Below are positions 32,995-43,831 of a stretch of DNA of 64,000 nt, piece after piece. Both the position numbers and the translations under genes were made by a program. Where the stretch lies: assembly GCA_034359265.1 (NCBI GenBank), contig CP136891.1:47918001-47982000 (forward strand), read 5' to 3'. This DNA comes from Canna indica (Eukaryota > Streptophyta > Magnoliopsida > Zingiberales > Cannaceae). Each line of letters opens with the position of its first letter. The stretch's first letter is position 1. The notes beneath the pieces are model-generated. The model was not told the origin of the DNA and made no database searches. It saw only the letters and a program-made list of their open reading frames with translations.

Positions 32995-35536
32995 TGTAAG
33001 ACCCGAAAAAGTTTCCTAATATAAAAATCTATTTTTGTGCAGTGCATCGAACCCGGGGCTAGTCGAGTCGAGCCTCAGGATCGCCTTGAGTGAAAAGGTA
33101 TGACTCGACTAATGGATCATGAAGTCTATTTGGATAATTAACTTTCCTTTTATGAAATCATACCTTAAATTAAGTTAACTCGAGTCATGTTATGGGTTGA
33201 GTCGGAACCCAAGTCGAGTTTGGGTTTAGGTCGAGTTCTGGGTATGACTTAAGTGAGCCTTGAAGCCATCTTTGGAAAGATGGTTGAGGGGATAAAATCC
33301 CCCTTATGGCAGCCGTGCGACTCACACATTGAGTCGCACAAGGCCACAAGGGAGAAGAGCAGAAGGAGCAAGGAGGATTGGGGGCTTGGATCGATCCGAA
33401 ACTCACGTCATTTCTGGAAAATCTCAAGTCGTCGTCACCCGATCCTTGTTTCTTGGCGATCTAGGTGAGTGGTTATTGTTTTAAAGGTTTGGGGGAGGCG
33501 GGTGGCCGAACCCTAGTTGAAAGTTTGAGTTCTCGTGATTTTTTTCCGACGATCCATGATTTCAACGTCACGTATTCACTATTTTATGAATCTTCTTGTC
33601 GGATCTCACTGTTTTAATTGTCGATATATGTATTTTTGGGGCTGCCGAATCATGAGAAAAGGGGAAAGGTCATGCCGAAATTTTCCCCGATTCCCTTGAC
33701 GGCAAGAAGGCCCTTAGATGACCTTATATCACTGTTTTGATGTAATTCTTTTGAACACCTCGCATATGATGAAGTATGTCCTCTCTAAGCCCCTTGAAGT
33801 GGCCGAATGAACCCTAAAATTCATGAAGAGGGTTCGGCCAAGGGTGAGGGGGAGGTTAAGTTATTCATTGGTATTTAAGTTGTACGCGGAATTGAAGAGA
33901 CAAGGTATAGTTAAAGTCTCCTCCATCTTTCCCTACCCTAAGGACCCTAGCCGAGCAAGGTTTCCCTTGCTCATGGTTCGGCCAAGGTTAGGGAGAGGAG
34001 GAGAGACTTGCTTTCGATGAAAATTTCATGATCTTAGGGATCACACATAGGGACATGACAATACTTAGAAAGAACACCAAGTTTAGCATGTAGCTTAATT
34101 GATTTAAATTGTAGTAATGCTAGTTTGTAACCATACATAGCATTTGATCCTTAAACTTTAGATGTTGACAATGTTACCATGTTTTATAATTCATACATGT
34201 TATTTAAATTCATTACTACCTTGCCATGCTAGATAATTGCCCTTATTGTGCTAATATTCCTAATGTAGTATAAGAATTGTTATGCAAGTGCATTATGGTT
34301 ATATATGATGAACGTTGTAATATATGAGCATTTTTCTTTGGATTATGCATGCTGCCCTAAATGTTCTTGGATGGTATTCCAAGGTTGATTCATGGGAATT
34401 CTCACCTAAGACAGTGTAGAAGGCTAGGTAACATGTAAGGTGTCACTAGATGTTCATAGCACATTTATGGAAACTTAGATATGAGACGATAACACTTCTA
34501 TGACTGCTTGTATACTTTTGGAAACTTAGAACTCGTAGGTGCATATATACTGAAAGGGGCGGCATGAACTGTTGAATCGGTAGCCGGACATAGGCTAGAT
34601 ACGGGCAAAGGCCCAAAGTGTATCTATATATATATGGAAACCCTAGGATATTCATTGTGTAATGTGCTTGAGATGGTCCGCCGAGGAGCGAGGAGGTCGA
34701 AAATGACCAATGCTCAGCTCGGCCAGTTTGGGTCTAGAGGTGCGCCAGCGGGCCCGCTAGGTGCCAGACCCCAGTTGGGTAGGACTAGCTATTCTTACCC
34801 CAGACAGTGTCCGAAGACTAGTGGACCATCCTAGTCGACAGCCCGGGATTGTTTGCTTGCATCTTGTGATGATGTGGCCGATGGCCAAGATGATGCTACC
34901 TGGTATGGTAGGGACGGCTGTAGCCGGGATATATTGCTATGAGTAGGCGCAAGGGCCGGATGCCAGAAGCTTGATAAGCCAAGGTGACAGGTTATCATGT
35001 ACAGTTGGTACTGATGGGTCCGTTGACGGTCTGTAGTTGCATTAGAAACACACTTTACTTCCTTGTACATTCCTTTATTGCCTTGTATGATATATATGCA
35101 TGTCTGAGGCTTATGTGGAGGTTTATTTGAGCCACTCACTGAGTCCCAAGTGGACTCACAGTTTAGTTTTATTTTTGCAGAGCATGAGCAGTAGCTTGGT
35201 GTCAACATGGTGTAGCTGGAGGGCGAAGGCGGTGCCATATCTCGTAGCAGCGTCCATGAGTCTTAGACTAGTCCTAGTTATGTGGGTTTTATTTTTGCAC
35301 TGACGGTTGTATTTGAAAAGAACTGTAAAACTTGATATTTGACCATTTGGATTTGATGTTGATGTTTCTTCTTGTTTTGAAAAACTTATATATTGTGACT
35401 TGCAAACTTTTTATAAAGTATGTTAAGTTTCTTTCAGTCGATATGTTTTGGTTTCTTGATGTCAGTGTAGATAGTAGGCTACAGGGCAGGATGTGGGCCA
35501 TGGACGGGTCACACTACCCTTAGTCGGGGTGTGATA
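32995..35536 (+). repeat. Solo chromovirus LTR with TTGAG target duplication
   Basis: 2542 bp from TGTAAGACCCG to GGGGTGTGATA (the usual final CA has become TA). It is flanked by TTGAG at 32990-32994 and 35537-35541, and the copia LTR reads on without loss across it. A lone LTR with an intact target duplication means a complete element inserted and later recombined between its LTRs. Inside are a TATA-like box (33291-33298), a leader hairpin (33315-33339), the donor-like AGGTGAGTGG at 33463-33472 and the acceptor-like ATTTTTGCAG at 35171-35180. No gene. Confidence 0.92.
33288..33339 (+). promoter_or_regulatory. LTR core promoter and leader hairpin
   Basis: The TATA-like GATAAAAT lies between GGGGAT (33288-33293) and ATCCCC (33297-33302). 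Then GTGCGACTCA (33315-33324) pairs perfectly with TGAGTCGCAC (33330-33339) around a 5-nt loop, about 20 bp after the TATA box. Confidence 0.65.
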
Positions 35537-36043
35537 TTGAGGTTGCGATAAGCATGCCAAGTCCGTTCAAACGAGACGAAAGAAAAGATCGTCAAAGAAA
35601 CGGATGAAGAAAATGGTGAAGAAAGGCTCGGGCTTAGATCAAGTAGAATTCATGTAATATACCCCTAGGATAAGTTTATCCCAAGGCAAAATTGTAAAGT
35701 AATCCAAGTTGGAACTTGGTAACCAAACCCATAAAAAGGCATGAAAAAAAATCCAAGAAGAAGTCAGCCTTAGCCTGAGTTCGGTCGATTGGTCGGTCGA
35801 TCGAACAAGGTAGTATTCTGCCAAACAGCCTATTCGGTCGATCGAGCGGTCGACCGAATGACGGTAAAAAGTGGCAGTAGCCATTCGGTCGACCAAAGTA
35901 GGCGAAGCAATTTGCGCAAGGCTGTGTCGGTCGACCGACCGAAGCAAAAAATGGGCAGAATGGTCACCTGTCGATCGATCGATCGACCAGATTGGAGATC
36001 GCTTGACGCGCGACCCTGGCTCCATTGATTCGGTCGACCGACT
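35537..36043 (+). repeat. 3' LTR of the 26-kb copia, second piece
   Basis: Continues the LTR from GTTGCGATAAGCATGCC, including a palindrome array at 35781-36040 with one extra cluster (CGGTCGATCGAGCGG) relative to the 5' LTR. It stops at about 36043 inside the array, joined to chromovirus integrase; TATA box, R and U5 are lost. Confidence 0.88.
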
Positions 36044-36754
36044 GATTAAGTTTGCCTATAATAACAACTACCACAGCAGCATTGGGATGGCCCCATTTGA
36101 GGCGTTGTATAGGCGGAGATGCAGGTCGCTTGTAGGCTGGTTTGAGGCAGGGGATTCCCTTATGATGGGACCTGATCTAGTGGAAGAGGCTGTGGAAAAA
36201 ATGAAGCAAATCATAGAGAGACTGTTAGCACCTCAGTGTCGCCAAAAGATATATGTTGATGGAAAGGCTAGGGAGGTAGAGTTTGTTGAGGGGGACATGG
36301 TGTTCCTCAAGGTGTCCCCTATGAAAGGGGTGGTGAGGTTTGGTAAAAAAAGAAAGTGAAGTCCTAGGTTCATTAGACCATTTCCTATTCTCAGGCGCAG
36401 GGGAGCTGTGGCCTATGAGTTGGCCTTACCTCCTAGTATGGACCGAGTACATCCATTGTTCCATGTGTCTATACTGAAGAAGTATATTCGGGATGAGTCT
36501 CATGTGATTGAGCCTACCGCAGTGGAGGAGGATTCAGCAGTCTCTTATGAGGAGCGGCCAGTTGAGATGCTAGACCGACAGATCTGGAAGTTGAGGTCCA
36601 AGGAATTCCCCTTGGTTAAGGTCAGATGAGAGCACCATTACGGCCAGGAGACCACCTAGGAGGTGGAACAGGATATGAGGGAGCGTTATCCTTCATTGTT
36701 TGATGATGTGGTGAGTCCTTATTTTCTTTTTTGAAATTCGAGGATGAATTTTCT
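36044..36754 (+). pseudogene. Chromovirus integrase C-terminus with chromodomain
   Basis: Only the end of pol remains: [17 protein letters not shown], the C-terminal DNA-binding part (VFLKVSPMKGVVRFG, a stop at 36358, AYELALPPSMDRVHPLFHVS) and the chromodomain (RQIWKLRSKEFPLVKVR, stop at 36628, then MRERYPSLFDD). The chromodomain targets integration to modified chromatin. The fusion point with the copia LTR is at 36040-36048, where both families have similar bases. Same lineage as the pol at 4573. Confidence 0.88.
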
Positions 36755-36769
36755 TTAAGGAGGGAGGAT
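36755..36769 (+). other. Polypurine tract of the second chromovirus
   Basis: TTTAAGGAGGGAGGAT just before TGTAATATCC, the LTR start. Confidence 0.85.
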
Positions 36770-39579
36770 TGTAATATCCTAGATATTTAAATTTATTATT
36801 TTTCCTCTTATGTGTGTTTGCCAGCCTAGCGGACTAGTTCGTGGTCAAGCCAAGTCGACTCATGGACCGGAGCGAGCCTGCAAGCTCGAGTAAGTAGGAT
36901 ATGAATTTATGAATTTCAAGCTTGGGTAGTTGAAATTATTTAATTTGATGTTGTGTGTGCATAATTGTTAATTATGTTCATGTGGGTGTATTTAATTAAT
37001 TGCTTATGATTTATTAGAATAAGTATAATTAAATTAATTAAGTCTATCGAGTTAGCAGGTTTGGTTTTGGCTTAAGGTGGATGCGGGTTTTGGATTAAGG
37101 TGTTTAAGGGGTTAGAGTTGAGGAGGGAGTATAAAACCCCCTCCTCTTGGCTTGTGGCTCTTATTTTGGAGCCCCCCAAAGAATTGAGAAAGGGAGCCAA
37201 CGGCGAAGCCAAGCCAAGCCGCCAGCCCCCTTTCCCTTTTCTCTTTGGAGCCACCGCCACCCAAAGCCAAGCCGAGCCGCCTGCTTTCTCTTGCTCTTCC
37301 TCTCCTCCTTCCTTTCCTTTGGAGCTGAGCTGAGAGGAGTCAGCCGAAGCCAACCCCTCTCCTTCCCCTCTCTCCCTCTCTCTAAGCCGGCAGCTTGGAG
37401 TAAGCCGCCGCCCCCTTGTCCCCTTTTTTTGAGTCGATCCATCACCCTTTTGAAGCCGAATTCAAGGGCCGTCATCCAGAATTTCTTCTTTAATCTTTCT
37501 TCCAATTAAGATGAGCAGTTTACCCTCTCTCTTCTGGATTTTAGTCGGATTCTTGAAGCTGTTCTTGATGGCTTGGTATTTATGCTTTGTTCTTGATTTA
37601 TTTTTCGAGTTCTTGTCGTGATTCTCGGAATTTGTGATTGAGAAGACCCGAATCTCTCCCCTAGGGGGCTCGGCACTCCTAGGGCAAACCTAGGGGTGCT
37701 CGGCCAAGGGGGAAACTGGGGTAGCCCTCAAGGTGTTCGATGAAAAGCCCAAATGAGTTTTCTTATTTCCGTGATATGCAAATCTTGATCTATTCTCCTA
37801 ATTTGAGTTCTTGATTTGTGGATTGCATGCTTAGAATTAATTCTGGGATTTTTGGGTAGAAATCATGTGGTAGGATTAAGATCTTGATATTGATGCCTTA
37901 GGGATTCATTAGAAGGGGGTTCTTGATCTTAATGCTTGCTTCTTGATTTAAGTGTTGTGGGTTCTTGATCTTAATGCTTGCTTCTTATTAATCTTGAATT
38001 AAATTCTGAGATTAGTATTCTGTCCTAATGATAATTTAGGGGTTAATTTCTGTTAATTTTTGGAATTTATTTCATAGTATGCTGAAAATTATATGTTGCT
38101 GAAATTTTATGCTGAGACGATGAATCTGTGCTGATTTTAGTTTGTTTGCTGTGATGTGTGTGTTTCTGCGAATATAGTCGTGTAACCTATCGTTTCGACC
38201 ATAAAACATAATTTGGAAACAGAGGACATACTTTGGAGACTAGATTCGGGTTAGATTCATCAGTACAGGGCAGAACAGTAAGTTAAAACAAAACCCTAAT
38301 CTTGGTGATCTAAATTTTAATTACATAATTAAAATTGGTTTAAGGGTGAGCATAATCTGTTATGAACCCATTTATAAATTATGCATGAAATAAAACCACA
38401 CGGGTTCATGATATTACAAGTCTAGGAGTTGGGGTTGGGTTTTGGAGTGTTGAGACACTTTCCAATAGGATCACCCCTAAGACACAGTAGGGGAGTCATG
38501 ACTTAGGTCATGGTGCACCAAATCTTTATGAATGGCGAAGAGGCTCATAGAGGAGCCGGATTGCGGGCTAAGTTCGGGAGGTTGGATGACAAATTCCCAA
38601 CTTGCAGAACAAGTTCGAAGGGCCTTTCCCGATTATTCTGGTTTAGCCTCGTGGGATAAGTTTGGAGGGCCTACCCAATTATCCCCGAGGTGGTGTTAAG
38701 GAATAAGTTCGGAGGGTCTTTCTCGATTATTCCTGTGATATCTTTTAGGAGTAAGTTCGGATGGCCTTTCTCGATTACTCCTATGATATCTTAAAGGGGC
38801 AAGCTCGGATGGGCAAATCCCGATTGTCCCTACGCGTCTCGTCGAGCAAGTTCGGAGGGTCTTTCCCGATTGCTCCCGAATTTTTGTATACTAGGATAGG
38901 TTCGGAGGGCCTTCTTGATTATCCTAGTATGTGTTGTTGCCTTAGGGCTTGGTAGGCTTAGGCCTGTTGTTCTTCACCGTATGGGTGTTGGTTGCCTTTG
39001 GGCGGGTAGTGGCCAGTTGGCCTATTAGTTAGTCACACCTTCATGACTTACTGCCTGTAGAGATAGATGTTATTCTTGCTTATCTCTGTGCTGTTTATTG
39101 TGGGGATTGGTAGAACCGCTCACTGAGTTCTTTGAACTCACCCATTGTTGTTTGATTTCCGTTTTGCAGAGCCTGACTGGTGAGGTGGGTCAAATGCACT
39201 TGGCACCGCTGGAGGGCAGAGGAGCCAAATGATCTCATAGCAGTCCCAGTTAGGGTCATAGTTGAGTTCTTTGGTAGTAGTCATGCACTTGTATTAGTTT
39301 GATTTGGAGTTGTAGCCCTGAGGGTATTTATGTCATTTAATTCAAACTTTATTGTATCTTAACTTTTGAATTGTTGAATTTAAAATGTTATTTTCGCACT
39401 TTTCGTTTCATTGGAGCTATTTGAAATAAACTCTGTTTTGGTTCATTTTTATTGAAATAAAACGTGTTATTTCTTTTCCGCTATATTTATTTGTTGAGTT
39501 GGCATGTGCATGGTTTAGGCTGCAGGGTATAGGCATGTATACTCTGGCCGGTCACGTGACCCTTAGTTGGGGCGTGACA
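36770..39579 (+). repeat. 3' LTR of the second chromovirus (2.8 kb)
   Basis: Runs from TGTAATATCCTAG to TTGGGGCGTGACA, 2810 bp. TATA box GTATAAAAC lies at 37129-37137 between GAGGAGGG (37120-37127) and CCCTCCTC (37139-37146), followed by a short leader hairpin (37156-37173). From 38606 to 38930 it holds a hairpin array. The acceptor-like GTTTTGCAG ends at 39169. I did not find the GTGAGTGG donor here. Overlapping open frames at 37070-37510 are proline- and serine-rich leader sequence, not genes. Confidence 0.88.
38606..38930 (+). repeat. Array of seven hairpins with a shared loop
   Basis: Seven units share the loop core GTTCGGAGGG(C/T)CTTTC(T/C)CGA, but each is closed by a different stem. 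Stems: AGAACAA with TTATTCT (38606-38639, one mismatch); GGGATAA with TTATCCC (38653-38685); AGGAATAA with TTATTCCT (38699-38734); TAGGAGTAA with TTACTCCTA (38746-38783); GGGGCAA with TTGTCCC (38796-38830, one G-U); GAGCAA with TTGCTC (38844-38875); ATACTAGGATA with TATCCTAGTAT (38888-38930). Both arms change together from unit to unit. One unit survives in the related antisense LTR at 60542-60574. Position, about 1.5 kb after the TATA box, puts it in the LTR transcript. Function unknown. Confidence 0.8.
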
Positions 39580-40389
39580 ACCTCTTCCCTAAATAAAAAA
39601 CAATAAACTAAAACAATAGAAGGTGTATCACCTACACCCCTCAATTAACCAATGCAAGTATAAGATTAAAGAACAAGAAAAATGAGCTCAAAACATTGCA
39701 AACTGAAAGCTCCCCTTAGCTGCCTCCTAGTACTCCAAGGCCTCAAATGAATGCAAGATGGAAGCTTGAAAAACTTGAACTGAAGAGAGAATCCTCGATA
39801 AATTATCTTGGAGATTAGGGCTTTAAATGGACTCTTTAAGGCTCAAGCACACTCAAATGTACTTAATGAAGCATTGGAATGCTCAAGAACATCATTTCGA
39901 GGCCTTTTATAGATATGGGTTATGAATATATTAGGTGGAGGGTGATCAACCTTCGAGTGACCCTTCGGTTGGGCATCAACCAAAAAGCTATTGGAAGTTT
40001 TAGATAGGGTTTGGTTGTAGTTCGATCGAACTTCGGTTGAGCAAATCATGATTCAAACTTTGACCAAAATTGATCGATACCATAGCCTAAAAACTGATTT
40101 TGATTCAAAGGTTTGCTTTTGGGTTTTGGTTTGGGTTCAAATACTCATGGAAACATGGGAAACAATGATTTAGGTCAATGAAGCTTATTACGATAAAACT
40201 AATGCCTAGACCTAACCTTCGATACACTTGATCTCCGAAGTCCAAATTTCTTAAATTTTCCAGCTTGAGTTTCTAAGATAAACTTGGTGTGCGTATCAAT
40301 CTACGATTTGAAATGAAAACTTGATAAACAATATCATGTTTGTTATTATTAAAACTAAGATCGAGACCAAAATTGAACCATTGGGCCAA
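39580..40389 (-). repeat. Antisense copia LTR, truncated
   Basis: On the minus strand it starts at 40389 with TGTTGGCCCAATGG and has AATAATAACAAACATG like the other SIRE-type LTRs. A TATA box CTATAAAAGGCC lies at about 39903-39914. The far end is cut at 39580 by the chromovirus LTR end. It has one TTCGATCGAA palindrome near 40020 but no array, so it is a different subfamily. Confidence 0.75.
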
Positions 40390-40406
40390 CATAAAGGGCA
40401 CACAAC

Positions 40407-40703
40407 CATGTAAAATATTTTTTTATATATTATATTATTTATTGATGTTAAAATATTTTATGTGGACTACGGCCAATTGCGGGTTCTGATTTAATAAAAT
40501 CGGGTTAATCTATATGATCCAATATCAAGATGCATTTGGGCTAAGTGAATTATTCTAATCTACTTTGGTTGAGCTCGGAATACATATATTAGTTTGGTGT
40601 GGTTAATATGATGGTAAAAACAAGTGTAGGCCCAAAGACAAATGGCCTATGATGGAAGGGCCCATATGGTTACTTATTTTAATGGGGCTAGGTCCCCTCT
40701 ACA
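40407..40703 (+). repeat. 5' LTR of the small copia
   Basis: TGTAAAATATTTTTT to CCCCTCTACA. It is about 90% similar by eye to 43538-43831. The primer site and gag that should follow are missing. Confidence 0.85.
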
Positions 40704-42920
40704 TAATACACCATGCCCGATAGACCTAAGCAAAATGGTGTGGTCGAAAGGCGCAATCGTACCCTGAAAGATATGATGAGGAGCATGATGAGCATATCCA
40801 ACTTGCCAGAATACCTATAGGGAGATGACATCAAAATGGCCCTTTACATCCTTAATCGTGTCCCCAGTAAATATGTTCCGAAAACTCCTTTTGAACTGTG
40901 GACTAGTTAAAAACCTAGTATGAATTATTTTCGTGTTTGGGGTTGTCCTGCAAAAGTGAGGATCTATAACCCCGCTGAGAAAAAGACTAATCTTAGGACT
41001 AGTCGTTGTTTCTTCATTGATTATCCAGACCACGCAAAATGATATTGTTTCTATTGTCCTGGCAGGGGTACATGAATTGTGGAATCTATGACTGCTAAGT
41101 TTTTGGAGCTTGATATTGCTGACCCAAATCACCTTCTTGTAGAGAGTGATGCTGATTTGGATAGAATTGTTTATGTTACTCTTCCAATCTTCAATGATTA
41201 CAACTCATTTGTGCCAATAGATAGAGCAAATGCTTATGATGAAAATACCTCCAATGCTTCCACTCCTCTTCTCGATCCTCCAGTTGTCTATGAACCTGCA
41301 CCTACTGACAATCCTCAACCTATTGAGTCTGAAGCTCCTATGCCAGTAAGGATATCTATTAGAGAAAGGTGGCATGTTATATCCATGATGACTTTTTGGT
41401 ATATCTGAATGAAAATGATTGTGACATAGGAGATATGGTTGATCCAAAGGATTAACAAGAAGTCATTTCTTATCCTCAGTCAGATAATTGGATTAATGCA
41501 ATGAATAAAGAAATGCTTTCCATAACTGATAATTGTGTGTGGGACTTGGTTGAGTTGCATGAAAATTGTAAAACCTATTGGTTGCAAGTGGATTTTCAAA
41601 ACTAAGAAAGATTCAAAGAGAAAAGTTGAGAGATTTAAAACCCGACTTGTTGCAAAGGGTTTCACTTAGAAAGAGAGAATTGATTATACTGAAACCTTCT
41701 CACCTGTTTCCTCTAAAGATGCTTTTAGAATCATTATGGCTCTTTTGGCTCACTTTGGTTTGGAACTATACCAAATGGATGTCAAACAGTCTTTTAAAAT
41801 GGTGACCTCAATAAAGAGGTGTACATGATGCAACCTGAGGGTTTTCATAATTCTGGCAGTGAGCACTTGGTGTGCAAACTGAGGAAATCCATTTATGGAC
41901 TAAAGCAAGCCTCCAAATAATGGTATCTAAAATTTGATGAGATTGTGACCTCTATGGGTTTTGAGGAGAATAAAGTTGATCAATGCATTTATATCAAGGT
42001 CAGTGGGAGCAAGATCATTTTTCTAGTGTTATATGTAGATGATATTCCACTAGCTGCTAATGATCTTGGGCTCCTACATGAGACTAAACGTATGTTGACG
42101 GAGTCTTTTGACTTGAAGGATCTTGCTGAAACTTCTTTTGTTTTGGGCATTGAAATTCATAGGGATATATCCCGATGTTTACTCGGATTATCTCAAAAGG
42201 CTTACATTAATCGCATTTTGGAAAGGTTTAATATGCAAGATTGCAAACCTCGTGATGTGCCTATCATTAAAGGTGACAAATTTAGCAAGGATCAGTGTCC
42301 CAAAAATAATTTAGAGAAGGAACAAATGAATAACAAGCCTTTTTAACACTGCATTAGGAAGCTTGATGTATGCACAAGTATGCACTAGACATGACATTGC
42401 TTACATAGTTGGAGTCTTGGGCAGATATCAATCTAACCCTGGTAACGATCATTGGGTGGCTACTAAAAGGAAATGAGATATTTGCAGAGAACTAAAGAAT
42501 ACATGCTTGTATATAGAAGAGTTGAGAATCTAGAGATTTTGGGGTATACAAACTCATGCTTGCTAGGGGTGCTATTTCATGAAAGAGTAAGAAATAAACC
42601 CTAGTTGCTTCTTCTACTATGCAAGCTAAATTTGTTGCTTAATTGCGGCCTCACGAGCTATTTGGCTAAAGAATCTTGTTACAGGATTGCACATTGTGGA
42701 TTCTATTACAAGGTCTTTAAACATTTACTGTGATAGCAGTGCAGCTGTGTTCTTCACAATGAATAATAAGATTTTTGGTTATTCCAAATATTTGGAACTG
42801 AAGTACTTGACTGTTAGAGATCTTGTGAAGAAATGTGACATTATAGTTGAACACATTGAAACCAATTTTATGTTAGCAGATTCCTTAACCAAGGGACTCA
42901 GGCCCATAGTGAAAACATGA
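40704..42920 (+). pseudogene. Copia pol, internally deleted element
   Basis: Integrase starts abruptly at its C-terminal part (QNGVVERRNRTLKDMMR, VPKTPFELW, VWGCPAKVRIYNPAEKK). A linker frame at 41079-41408 follows. Reverse transcriptase reads [39 protein letters not shown], then the catalytic LYVDDIPLAAND (about 42030) and LKDLAETSFVLGIEIHRD. RNase H ends with IYCDSSAAVFFTMNN and MLADSLTKGL (42687-42920). Gag, protease, the integrase zinc domain and most of the catalytic core are deleted between the LTR and 40713. Many stops. The lineage differs from the SIRE-type copies; I cannot place it firmly. Confidence 0.88.
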
Positions 42921-43537
42921 GTATTTTTGGGTTTTTTTGATGTACTTGGTTAGTGGGAGTCTCCTTTTTGTTATATATCTTTGTCATTAATTAATCACTT
43001 GAATATATGATTGTTAGACATTGTGTTATGGCATGCTTAATGATAAATTACTCTTGTGTTCATGTTGTGAGTCTTATACATACGTTCAACATTTTTTGGC
43101 TCGGTATTATATGAATCAAGATGTCCCTTGATTGATACCATGTTTGAGTCTACGGACATGATGGTTATAAAACCATACACTTTCTCTTGCTTAGAGCATG
43201 TATAGAAGAGAAAGTATGAGGGCTGACAACGAGAATAACATTATTATTATTAGATCTTTTTGAATGTTATTTTCATACTACACTCCACAATGACTATTGT
43301 TGACAACGTCAATGGTATTTGTGATTATGGATAAGTCATACGTCAAAGGGGACGTAATGATTGCCTGATTCGATATCATCTTGAGTTGTTGGACGAAATC
43401 CTTTTTTAAGTGTTGCATCTTGGATCATGTTTTTCAAATGTGGCACATTTTGAAATAAGTGATTAACCCGTGAATTATTTTTTGTACAAATATTTTCAAA
43501 AGGAAATTATGCAATTGACCTTGCCCAAGTGAGAGAA

Positions 43538-43831
43538 TGTAAAATATTTTTTATATATTATATTATTTATTGATGTTAAAATATTTTATGTGGGCTGCGA
43601 TCAATTATGGGTTCTGATTTAATAAAATCGGATTAATCTATATAATCCAATTTCGAGATGCATTTGAGCTCAGTGAATTATTCTGATCCACTTTAGTTGA
43701 GCTTGGAATACTTACATTAGTTTGGTTTGGTTAACATGATGGTAAAAACAAGTGTAGGCCCAAAGATAAATGGTCTTTGATGGAAGAGCCCATATGGTTA
43801 CTTATTTTAATGGAGCTAGGTCCCCTCTACA
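43538..43831 (+). repeat. 3' LTR of the small copia
   Basis: TGTAAAATATTTTTT after the purine-rich CAAGTGAGAGAA. Similarity to the 5' LTR stops at CCCCTCTACA; the true LTR end may lie further right because the 5' copy may have lost its U5. No 5-bp duplication matches the two flanks, so one flank is rearranged. The 600 bp before it (42921-43537) are 3' non-coding. Confidence 0.8.

Larger units (their letters stand above)
26279..36043 (+). mobile_element. SIRE-type Ty1/copia retrotransposon, best preserved element
   Basis: 5' LTR, tRNA-Met primer site, gag, pol and polypurine tract are all present. The 3' LTR is split by a solo chromovirus LTR (32995-35536) and ends early at about 36043, where a chromovirus integrase begins. 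Without the insertion the element would be a little over 7.2 kb plus the missing 3' LTR end. There is no env-like frame between pol and the polypurine tract. It is inactive: stops and shifts in gag and pol, and an integrase active-site change. The two LTRs are very similar where they can be compared, so it is younger than most neighbours. Confidence 0.92.

Noticed and set aside
37072..37509. Overlapping frames of 77-120 codons as genes
   Set aside because: They lie in the LTR leader just after a TATA box, are low-complexity (proline, serine, lysine) and occur on both strands; the related LTR at 61446-61854 does the same.
38606..38930. Reading the hairpin array as a CRISPR-like repeat array
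   Set aside because: The sequence is plant retrotransposon LTR; what varies is the paired stems, not unique spacers of fixed length, and there are no cas-like genes.
41079..41408. A 109-codon frame as a separate gene
   Set aside because: It lies in the linker between integrase and reverse transcriptase of the small copia and is part of that polyprotein.
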